DNA from: Bacteroidales bacterium
GTDB taxonomy: Bacteria; Bacteroidota; Bacteroidia; Bacteroidales; UBA932
Direction of reading: 5' to 3'
Length of the DNA: 14,190 nucleotides
Assembly (NCBI GenBank): GCA_017555925.1
Contig: JAFZFL010000168.1
Span: 1-14,190, forward strand
Of this stretch, positions 8,321 through 14,190 are shown in pieces (the stretch's first letter is position 1; the number at the start of each line of letters is the position of its first letter). A program made the position numbers and the translations under genes. A model generated the notes under the pieces. It saw only the letters and a list, made by a program, of their open reading frames with translations. It made no database searches and was not told the origin of the DNA.

Positions 8321-8328
8321 CAAATATA
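8321..8328 (-). promoter_or_regulatory. Putative Bacteroidota -7 promoter box for the Skp-lipoprotein operon
   Basis: On the - strand the bases read TATATTTG, an exact TAnnTTTG match, giving a leader of about 40 bases before the ATG at 8274. It sits just beyond the pdxJ stop. A good -33 TTTG box is not seen at the expected distance, which would fall inside pdxJ. If real, the lipoprotein, glycosyltransferase, purC and LysM genes form a unit that can be transcribed separately from pdxJ. Confidence 0.5.
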
Positions 8329-8329
8329 G

Positions 8330-9055
8330 TTAAAAATTGGTTAACTCCCTGCGATAAGCTGCAATAGTATTCTCCAGACCCATATATAATGCATCGCAAA
8401 TAAGCGCGTGGCCAATTGAGACCTCAAGAAGCCCTGGAATTATATCGGCAAAATATTTGAGGTTGTCGAGATTGAGGTCATGTCCGGCATTAAGTCCCAA
8501 CCCGCATCTCATAGCCTCTTCTGCCGCTTTGAAGTATGGCTCAATTGCTTTCTCCCTGTTGGCATAATATTCTCGTGCGTAAGCTTCTGTATAGAGTTCA
8601 ACCCTGTCGCATCCTGTCTCTGCCGCATATTGGATCATCTCAACAACGGGATCTACAAAAATCGAAACCCTTATTCCCTCATTCTTGAAGATCTTGCAGA
8701 TATTTTGAAGGTACTCCCTATTGTTTTTTGTATCCCATCCTGCATTTGATGTAAGGGCATTGGCAGCATCAGGAACAAGAGTCACTTGGGCCGGGTGTGC
8801 TTTAAGAACAAGTTCGATAAATGAATCAATAGGATTTCCCTCAATATTGAACTCTGTGGAAAGAAGCGGTTTAAGATCCATTACATCCTTATATTTTATG
8901 TGTCTTTCATCAGGTCTTGGATGAACTGTAATTCCTTGGGCACCAAATTTTTCACAATCAACGGCGGCCTTAAGCAGATCCGGCATATTGCCACCCCTTG
9001 CATTTCTTACAGTAGCAATTTTGTTTATATTGACACTTAATTTGGTTGAAGTCAT
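8330..9055 (-). CDS. pdxJ: Pyridoxine 5-phosphate synthase
   Basis: Condenses 1-deoxyxylulose 5-phosphate with 3-amino-1-hydroxyacetone 1-phosphate to form pyridoxine 5-phosphate, the closing step of the DXP-dependent vitamin B6 pathway. It is a cytoplasmic TIM barrel. [17 protein letters not shown] (6-22) is the PdxJ N-terminus, [13 protein letters not shown] (41-53) carries His45 and Arg47, FNIEGNP (69-75) carries Glu72, and LNAGHDLN (188-195) carries His192. These match the E. coli active-site residues His45, Glu72 and His193 almost by number. The length of 241 residues is normal. It starts at ATG 9055, diverging from nadK across a 95-base gap, and ends 55 bp before the next gene on its strand, so it may be transcribed alone or read through. 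Confidence 0.96.
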   Translation of the reverse strand: MTSTKLSVNINKIATVRNARGGNMPDLLKAAVDCEKFGAQGITVHPRPDERHIKYKDVMDLKPLLSTEFNIEGNPIDSFIELVLKAHPAQVTLVPDAANALTSNAGWDTKNNREYLQNICKIFKNEGIRVSIFVDPVVEMIQYAAETGCDRVELYTEAYAREYYANREKAIEPYFKAAEEAMRCGLGLNAGHDLNLDNLKYFADIIPGLLEVSIGHALICDALYMGLENTIAAYRRELTNF

Positions 9056-9096
9056 GTTATTGTTGTTTTTAAGAGTGTTGTAAATTTTTCATCTTA

Positions 9097-9104
9097 CAAA
9101 AATA
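9097..9104 (-). promoter_or_regulatory. Possible -7 promoter box for pdxJ in the pdxJ-nadK divergent gap
   Basis: Read on the - strand these bases are TATTTTTG, a match to TAnnTTTG about 42 bases before the pdxJ ATG. The 95-base gap (9056-9150) must carry promoters for both genes. For nadK I see only imperfect boxes (TATATTTTG at 9107-9115, GAAATTTG at 9117-9124). The whole gap is A/T-rich, so chance matches are likely. Confidence 0.3.
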
Positions 9105-9150
9105 TGTATATTTTGTGAAATTTGTATATATTGCAAAAATTTTTGTCGGT

Positions 9151-10044
9151 ATGAAATTTGCCTTGTTCGGAAGAAATACGGAGCATCTGAATCTTGATAA
9201 TCTTAACTTGCTCATAGGTAAACTGTTGAATTGTGATAATGTAACACTTTGCTGTTATAAGCCATTTTATGAAAGCATAAAGGAGAAGTGCAGTAATGCA
9301 CTCCCTTTCGATACATTTTCATCATATTCAGACCTTCCTCAGGATATAAATGTCTTTCTCTCTTTAGGTGGCGACGGAACATTTCTTGAATCCCTTACCT
9401 TTATCAGGGATAGGGCTATCCCCGTTGCAGGTATCAATTTCGGACGCCTGGGTTTTCTTACAACAGCAAAGGTGGAGCCTGAGAATGAGTGGATAGACAA
9501 ACTGCTGTCGGGAAACTACAATATAGAGGAGCGTACACTGCTCTATATGAGTCATGCTGCCGATTTCAATCTTCCGGAAAAATTTTATCCTTATGCTCTA
9601 AATGAAATAACATTGCAGAGGAAGAGCCCTATCATGCTTGAGATAACAGTATCTGTAGATGGCAAGCCTCTTCCGGTATATATGGCCGACGGCATACTTA
9701 TAGGAAGTGCTACCGGATCTACGGCATATTCATTGAGTATTGGTGGACCTATCGTTACTCCAGATTCTAAAGTGTTGATAATAGCTCCAATAGCTCCACA
9801 TAACCTCAATGTGCGACCTATAATAGTTCCTGAAACTTCTGTGGTGGAGATCTCTTATGTTACAAGAGGTGAAGATGCTCTTCTTACAGCAGATAACCGT
9901 TCTGCAATCTTGCCGCAAAATCAGAAGGTGGTAATATCAAAAGGTGATTATTCACTTAAGAGCATATCTATAAACAACAGTTTTATAGAGGCCTTGAGTC
10001 AAAAACTCTTATGGGGTGTTGATAAAAGAAATATGCTCAAATAA
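9151..10044 (+). CDS. nadK: NAD kinase
   Basis: Phosphorylates NAD to NADP with ATP or polyphosphate in the cytoplasm, the only route to NADP. LSLGGDGTFLESL (70-82) holds the GGDGT nucleotide-binding motif with the catalytic Asp. GINFGRLGFL (94-103), YALNEITLQR (148-157) with the conserved Asn-Glu pair, and DGILIGSATGSTAYSLSIGGP (180-200) with the glycine-rich motif complete the family set. The start is the ATG at 9151, which gives the expected MKFALFGRN beginning and 297 residues. A GTG at 9115 would add 12 residues with no family match. uppS follows after 42 bases that contain a likely promoter, so nadK may end its own unit, although no hairpin terminator is seen after it. Confidence 0.96.
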   Translation: MKFALFGRNTEHLNLDNLNLLIGKLLNCDNVTLCCYKPFYESIKEKCSNALPFDTFSSYSDLPQDINVFLSLGGDGTFLESLTFIRDRAIPVAGINFGRLGFLTTAKVEPENEWIDKLLSGNYNIEERTLLYMSHAADFNLPEKFYPYALNEITLQRKSPIMLEITVSVDGKPLPVYMADGILIGSATGSTAYSLSIGGPIVTPDSKVLIIAPIAPHNLNVRPIIVPETSVVEISYVTRGEDALLTADNRSAILPQNQKVVISKGDYSLKSISINNSFIEALSQKLLWGVDKRNMLK

Positions 10045-10053
10045 ATAATTTAC

Positions 10054-10061
10054 TATATTTG
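10054..10061 (+). promoter_or_regulatory. Putative Bacteroidota -7 promoter box for uppS-bamA-skp
   Basis: TATATTTG is an exact TAnnTTTG match between the nadK stop and the uppS start, implying a short leader of about 20 bases. No clear TTTG is found about 20 bases upstream. If used, it would drive the envelope genes uppS, bamA and skp apart from nadK. Confidence 0.5.
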
Positions 10062-10086
10062 CAAATTATTCTGCTAATTTTTGACA

Positions 10087-10791
10087 ATGGATTTGGAAAT
10101 GAAAATACCGCAGCATGTTACTATAATAATGGATGGTAACGGACGTTGGGCCAAAATGCGTGGTGAAGAGAGGCTTTTTGGACACAAGGCTGGCACAGAT
10201 AGCGTGCGGGCTTGTGTTGAATATGCGGTAGAGAAGGGGGTCAGATATTTGAGTCTGTTTGCATTTTCTGAAGAGAATTGGGACAGACCCGTAGCAGAGG
10301 TGGAGGGCCTTATGCAACTTATGCTCAAGGCTATTCTTGATGAAACACCTCTTTTTCACAAAAATGGAATAAGATTTAAGGTTATAGGTGATTTTTCAAG
10401 ATTGTCTGAAAAGTTGAGGGGAGAGATTGATGCCTGTATGGCGGCAACAGAGAATAATTCCAACCTTACACTGATTGTCTTCTTGAGCTATAGCGGAAAA
10501 TGGGATATTATTCAGGCAGTAAACAGGTATATTAGTGAAAACCCTGCAAGTACACATCCCATTACAGTTGAAAAACTTCAAGGATATTTGAGCACTGCGG
10601 GTATTCCCGATCCGGATCTGCTTATCAGAACAAGTGGAGAGCAAAGGATAAGTAATTATATGTTGTGGCAAACTGCCTATACCGAATATTACTTTACAGA
10701 TGTACTTTGGCCCGATTTTCGTAAACCAGAGTTCCAATTGGCCTTGGAAGCCTATTCAAAACGTGACAGAAGGTACGGTAAAGTTAAATAG
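10087..10791 (+). CDS. uppS: Isoprenyl transferase, probably undecaprenyl diphosphate synthase
   Basis: Adds isopentenyl units in cis to farnesyl diphosphate to make the C55 lipid carrier for peptidoglycan and surface glycans; a cytoplasmic enzyme working at the membrane. HVTIIMDGNGRWA (10-22) carries the catalytic Asp16 (E. coli Asp26). SLFAFSEENWDRP (56-68), FLSYSGKWDI (132-141), RTSGEQRISNYMLWQ (181-195, with Arg181, Glu185 and Arg187) and the TEYYF..LWPDF segment (199-211) complete the family signature. Of the possible starts, ATG 10087 (234 residues) is chosen; ATG 10099 (MKIPQHVTI) is nearly as good, and TTG 10081 is less likely. bamA follows after 24 bp, so co-transcription is likely. 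Chain length cannot be read from sequence alone, hence the cautious name. Confidence 0.94.
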   Translation: MDLEMKIPQHVTIIMDGNGRWAKMRGEERLFGHKAGTDSVRACVEYAVEKGVRYLSLFAFSEENWDRPVAEVEGLMQLMLKAILDETPLFHKNGIRFKVIGDFSRLSEKLRGEIDACMAATENNSNLTLIVFLSYSGKWDIIQAVNRYISENPASTHPITVEKLQGYLSTAGIPDPDLLIRTSGEQRISNYMLWQTAYTEYYFTDVLWPDFRKPEFQLALEAYSKRDRRYGKVK

Positions 10792-10815
10792 TTTAATGCT
10801 AATAGTCTGATTTAA

Positions 10816-13329
10816 ATGAAATTATTGAGAGTAATCATATTTATGGTCATGCTGCTGCCTATAGGCCTGTATGCTCAAGACAGCAAAGGCATAGTGGTAG
10901 ATTATAACAATCCTAAAAAATATATAATTGGAGATATAAAGGTAACCGGAGCAAGATTTATCAGCCCTGAGCAAATAATCTCATTTACCGGATTGGAAAA
11001 GGGAATGGAGATCTCTATTCCAGGTGAAGAGGCCTCAAATGTGGTAAAGAAAATTTATGGACAGCGTTTCTTTTCAAATATCGAGTTTGTCATTGATTCG
11101 TTGTCTCCAAATAAAGATACATGTTATCTTGCTTTGCACTTGCAGGAGCGTCCTCGAGTTTCAAGATGGTCTTTTGAGGGTGTGCGAAAGAGTGAGCAGA
11201 CCGATCTTATGGAGAGGGTGAAGTTGAGAAGAGGTGGTGAACTCTCTGATTATGTGATTAAATCAAGTTCAGACATCATTAAAAGATATTTTAAGGAGAA
11301 GGGCTTCCTTAAAACGGAGGTAACAGTCTCGCAGGAGGTTGACACCCTTGTAAAGAATGCTGTAAAGGTTACTTTCAATATTGCCAAGGGGCCTAAAGTA
11401 AAAATTCAGACAATAACATTTACAGGTAACGAAAATATAAAAAGCAGCAAACTGGCTGCCTCAATGAAAAAAACAAAGGATAAAAGGCTTAGAAATATCC
11501 TTAACAGCAAGAAATTTAAGGAAGAAGAGTATGTGAATGATAAAAATTCCTTGATTTCTGCATTCAACGAGCAAGGTTATAGGGATGCCCGTATCTTGAA
11601 GGATACCATGTATTATATAACAGAAGACAGGTTGCAGATAGACTTTACGCTGGAGGAGGGTAAAAAATACTATTTCAGAAATATTGACTGGACAGGTAAC
11701 TCCATATACACCGAAGAGCAGCTTAATAGTATTCTTATGATTGGCAAAGGCGATGTTTATGACGTCGTTACAATGGAGAAGCGCCTGTTTGGAGATCCTA
11801 AGCAGCAGCATATGGATGTGAGAAAAATGTATACCGACAACGGATACCTGTTCTTTAATCTTCATCCTGTGGAGGTAAAGATTGATGGTGACTCGGTAGA
11901 TGTTGAGATGCGTATTTTTGAGGGTAAACCTGCAACATTCAACAATATTATCATAAACGGAAATACTGTTACCAATGAAAAGGTGGCAAGAAGATCTATA
12001 TTTACCCGTCCGGGTTACCTCTACAGCCAGTCAGATCTTGAGAGGTCGATGAGGGAGATTTCTTCAATGGGTCACTTCGATCCCGAGGCTGCCATGTCTG
12101 AGAAGGGTATAAGTGTGCTTCCGAATGCCAACAATAACACTGTAGATATAGCTTACAACCTTGTGGAGAAGCCTAACAGCCAATTGGAGCTGTCGGGAGG
12201 ATGGGGTGGAAACACCTTTGTTGGAACAGTGGGTGTAAGTTTCAATAACTTCTCTTTGAAGCGTATTATGGATAAGAAGGCTTGGCAACCTGTCCCTCTT
12301 GGTGATGGACAGTCCCTTGCAATCAGATTCCAGACAAATGGTACATACTATACTGCGCTGACAGCAAGCTTTATGGAGCCTTGGCTCTTTGGTAAGAAAC
12401 CAACATCTTTCAATGTGTCGATCTATTATACAAGACAGACAAATTCATATTACTGGTATCAGACTACCGATGAATATATGGAGGTGTTTGGAGCTGCTGC
12501 CTCTATTGGAACACGTTTGAAATGGCCTGATAACTACTTCGTTCTCTATAATGAGTTGAGTTGGCAGACATACAAATTGAACAATTGGAATTACAACTTC
12601 CTGTTTGATACAGGTAAATCAAATAACTTGAGCTATAAGGTTTCATTGAACAGAAACTCAACAGACCAGCCGGTTTATCCAAGAAAGGGTTCAGATTTGA
12701 TGTTGAGTCTTCAAGTCACTCCTCCATACTCATTATTCAGACCTGCTGATACTGATTATAAGCATATGTCAGATCAGGAGAGGTATAAATGGATAGAGTA
12801 TCATAAGTGGACATTCAAAGGAACTTTGTATACCCAACTTATTGGGGATCTGGTATTGAAAACAGCTGCAAATTTTGGTTATCTCGGATACTACAACAGA
12901 GATTTGGGATATTCACCATTTGAAGGGTATATATTGGGTGGTGACGGTATGAGCGGTTATAATACCTATGGCTCGGAGATTGTCGGTTTGAGAGGCTATC
13001 CGAACAACTCCTTGACCCCTATAATCGATGGTGCATACGCTGGTAATGTATATGATAAATTTACATTGGAGTTGAGATATCCTGTAGTTTTGCAACCTCA
13101 GTCAACTATCTATGCACTCGTTTTCCTTGAAGGTGGTAACTGCTGGTCAGACATCAAAGACTTCAACCCATTCCTGATAAAGAGATCGGTTGGTGCAGGT
13201 TTGAGGGTAATGTTGCCTATTGTAGGTATGTTGGGTATAGATTGGGGTTGGGGATTTGATCCTGTCCCTACTCAGGGACTGGATAGAGGAGGTAGCCAAT
13301 TCCACTTTATGATAGGACAACAATTTTAG
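10816..13329 (+). CDS. bamA: Outer membrane protein assembly factor BamA
   Basis: The central subunit of the BAM machine, which folds and inserts beta-barrel proteins into the outer membrane. The signal peptide is about 1-20 (cut after LYA). Five POTRA domains can be laid out at roughly 36-112, 113-192, 195-282, 285-370 and 373-454, each with the strand-helix-helix-strand pattern and the G-N or G-x repeats (VTGARF, FEGVRK, FTGNENI, WTGNSIY, INGNTVT). The Omp85 barrel fills 455-837. LRGY at 725-728 is the conserved lid-loop motif (V/L-RGF/Y), YPRKGS at 621-626 is typical, and the chain ends in Phe837, as outer-membrane barrels do. The 837 residues fit Bacteroidota BamA. The position between uppS and an skp gene is a conserved arrangement. 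Start ATG 10816 fits the signal peptide. Confidence 0.95.
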   Translation: MKLLRVIIFMVMLLPIGLYAQDSKGIVVDYNNPKKYIIGDIKVTGARFISPEQIISFTGLEKGMEISIPGEEASNVVKKIYGQRFFSNIEFVIDSLSPNKDTCYLALHLQERPRVSRWSFEGVRKSEQTDLMERVKLRRGGELSDYVIKSSSDIIKRYFKEKGFLKTEVTVSQEVDTLVKNAVKVTFNIAKGPKVKIQTITFTGNENIKSSKLAASMKKTKDKRLRNILNSKKFKEEEYVNDKNSLISAFNEQGYRDARILKDTMYYITEDRLQIDFTLEEGKKYYFRNIDWTGNSIYTEEQLNSILMIGKGDVYDVVTMEKRLFGDPKQQHMDVRKMYTDNGYLFFNLHPVEVKIDGDSVDVEMRIFEGKPATFNNIIINGNTVTNEKVARRSIFTRPGYLYSQSDLERSMREISSMGHFDPEAAMSEKGISVLPNANNNTVDIAYNLVEKPNSQLELSGGWGGNTFVGTVGVSFNNFSLKRIMDKKAWQPVPLGDGQSLAIRFQTNGTYYTALTASFMEPWLFGKKPTSFNVSIYYTRQTNSYYWYQTTDEYMEVFGAAASIGTRLKWPDNYFVLYNELSWQTYKLNNWNYNFLFDTGKSNNLSYKVSLNRNSTDQPVYPRKGSDLMLSLQVTPPYSLFRPADTDYKHMSDQERYKWIEYHKWTFKGTLYTQLIGDLVLKTAANFGYLGYYNRDLGYSPFEGYILGGDGMSGYNTYGSEIVGLRGYPNNSLTPIIDGAYAGNVYDKFTLELRYPVVLQPQSTIYALVFLEGGNCWSDIKDFNPFLIKRSVGAGLRVMLPIVGMLGIDWGWGFDPVPTQGLDRGGSQFHFMIGQQF

Positions 13330-13371
13330 TAGATAAAACGTATATAAATTAAAAATTTTAAAATATTACTT

Positions 13372-13932
13372 ATGAAAAACATGGTTAAGTTGTTGGCAGT
13401 TGTAATGGTATGTCTGTCGACACAAGCATTTGCGCAAAATTTCAAATTTGGTCACGTAAACGTGCAGGAGGCTATAGCTTTGATGGCTGAGACTGATTCT
13501 GCTAATGTTCAGTTGCAAAAATATGCAAAGGAGTTGGATGAGACTCTACAAGGTATGGATGCTGAGTTCAGAAGAAAATTGGAAGAGTACAATCAGAAAC
13601 AGAAAGATTGGTTACCTGCAGTACTTGAGGCTAAAACAAGAGAATTGGAAGAGCTTCAGGGCAGATTGCAACAATATAGCCAGAATGCTCAGAATGAGTA
13701 TGGCCAGCTTCAACAGCAGTTGTTTGCCCCTATATTCCAAAGAGCAAAAGAGGCTGTTGATAAAGTTGGAAGAGATAATGGATTTACATATATCTTCAAT
13801 ACAGCTGAGGGCGTTTTGGTTTACATCAATGAGTCTACAAGTCAGGATGTACTTCCTTTGGTTAAACAGGAATTGGGTATTCCTGCCGATAAAGCGCTGC
13901 CAATGGCTCCAGCTGCACAGCAGGCAAGATAA
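13372..13932 (+). CDS. Soluble periplasmic OmpH/Skp-family chaperone
   Basis: Probably holds unfolded outer-membrane proteins on their way to BamA, whose gene lies 42 bp upstream. The signal peptide is about 1-21, with an Ala-Phe-Ala cut site before Gln22 and no lipobox. The mature protein starts with the strand FKFGHVNVQEAI (24-35). A long charged, Gln-rich coiled coil (about 45-130) forms the tentacle helices, and GFTYIFNTAEGVLVYI (137-152) is the closing core with the partner strands. A Pro/Ala-rich tail (177-184) ends the protein. At 186 residues it is a little longer than E. coli Skp (161 with signal). It is the last gene of the uppS-bamA unit and is followed by a terminator hairpin. Skp would be a fair symbol, but family members in this phylum are often duplicated and no orthology can be asserted from sequence alone. 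Confidence 0.9.
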   Translation: MKNMVKLLAVVMVCLSTQAFAQNFKFGHVNVQEAIALMAETDSANVQLQKYAKELDETLQGMDAEFRRKLEEYNQKQKDWLPAVLEAKTRELEELQGRLQQYSQNAQNEYGQLQQQLFAPIFQRAKEAVDKVGRDNGFTYIFNTAEGVLVYINESTSQDVLPLVKQELGIPADKALPMAPAAQQAR

Positions 13933-13965
13933 TTTACAGATATAGATTAAGCAGATTATAAAAGT

Positions 13966-13998
13966 AAAGAGGGATGTCTTTTAAAGTCATCCCTCTTT
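13966..13998 (+). terminator. Terminator hairpin after the bamA-skp unit, target of an intron insertion
   Basis: A perfect 11-pair stem joins 13966-13976 (AAAGAGGGATG) to 13988-13998 (CATCCCTCTTT); three further pairs (C78-G86, T79-A85, T80-A84 in the last two digits) can form inside the loop. It begins 34 bases after the skp stop. The stem itself ends in TTT, but no T-run follows: the next bases are GCGTA and then the intron. The A-run on the left arm could serve as a T-tail for transcription from the right. Confidence 0.8.
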
Positions 13999-14003
13999 GC
14001 GTA

Positions 14004-14190
14004 GTACGCCCAGCATGGGCATGTTCTAACGGGTGAAAGTCCCAAATGAGCCCTGATGACGGGAAGCATATAGCCAAGGGCAAGGGTGTCCATCGTGAGG
14101 TGGAATCTGAAGGAAGCCGGCGGCAAAAGTCTGGCCTGACGAACAGAAATCGCATATAAGGCCTACATGTAGGGTAAGACTGCTACAGAA
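14004..14190 (+). mobile_element. Group II intron, class C-like, 5-prime part (domain I); continues past the window
   Basis: The first 187 bases of a self-splicing retroelement RNA. Visible parts: a first hairpin GCCC-AGCAT-GGGC (14008-14020), a second GGG-CCC hairpin with the spacer TGAAAGT (14031-14043), then the stretches AAGGGTGTCC (14082-14091), TGGAATCTGAAGGAAGC (14101-14117), GGCAAA (14122-14127) and CATATAAGGC (14153-14162). From memory, each has a close counterpart in the same order in the Oceanobacillus iheyensis group IIC intron. The likely first base is G14004 (GTACG; the consensus is GTGYG). It lies on the same strand as skp and begins 5 bases after the terminator hairpin, as class C introns do. 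Later domains and any reverse transcriptase/maturase gene are outside the window, so whether it is complete cannot be told. No protein is encoded in this part. Confidence 0.85.

Noticed and set aside
9115..9150. GTG start for nadK 36 bases upstream
   Set aside because: The added residues do not belong to the family; ATG 9151 gives the typical MKFALFG start.
13934..14155. 73-residue open frame on the - strand at the right edge
   Set aside because: It is antisense to the terminator and the intron RNA; its openness reflects structured RNA, not coding.

Overview
The window looks like core chromosome from an AT-rich member of Bacteroidota, probably order Bacteroidales. The reasons are: 5-prime leaders that are A/T-rich with no recognisable Shine-Dalgarno, -7 boxes of the Bacteroidota type TAnnTTTG before several genes, a long three-domain aminopeptidase P, and a gene neighbourhood of pdxJ, nadK, uppS, bamA and an OmpH/Skp gene that I know from Bacteroides-type genomes. 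Genus cannot be fixed by eye.

Left part, + strand (1-3821): the C-terminal two thirds of glucosamine-6-phosphate deaminase (nagB), closed by a clear hairpin terminator. A probable promoter follows, then a pair of genes 10 bp apart: aminopeptidase P and dTDP-glucose 4,6-dehydratase (rfbB). Middle part, - strand (3814-9055, read right to left): pdxJ, an Skp/OmpH-like lipoprotein, a family-4-type glycosyltransferase that starts with TTG 4 bp after the preceding stop, purC, and an exported protein with two LysM domains and a periplasmic-binding-protein-like domain. Spacing suggests that the last four form one transcript. Its end overlaps the end of rfbB by 8 bp, tail to tail. Right part, + strand (9151-13932): nadK, uppS, bamA and a soluble Skp/OmpH chaperone, diverging from pdxJ.

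Functionally the window mixes cofactor and nucleotide synthesis (PdxJ, NadK, PurC) with envelope building. UppS makes the lipid carrier for wall and glycan assembly, RfbB makes a deoxysugar precursor, the glycosyltransferase builds some glycan, BamA inserts outer-membrane barrels, the two Skp-like proteins probably escort barrel precursors, and the LysM protein probably sits on peptidoglycan.

The one mobile feature is at the right edge. Five bases after the terminator hairpin of the bamA-skp operon, a group II intron RNA begins (about 14004) and runs off the window. Its domain I resembles the Oceanobacillus iheyensis group IIC intron, and insertion behind a terminator hairpin is the known habit of class C introns. 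I found no tRNA, rRNA, CRISPR array, insertion sequence or defence system, and nothing that I would call a wholly undescribed system. No gene-free stretch exceeds 300 bases.
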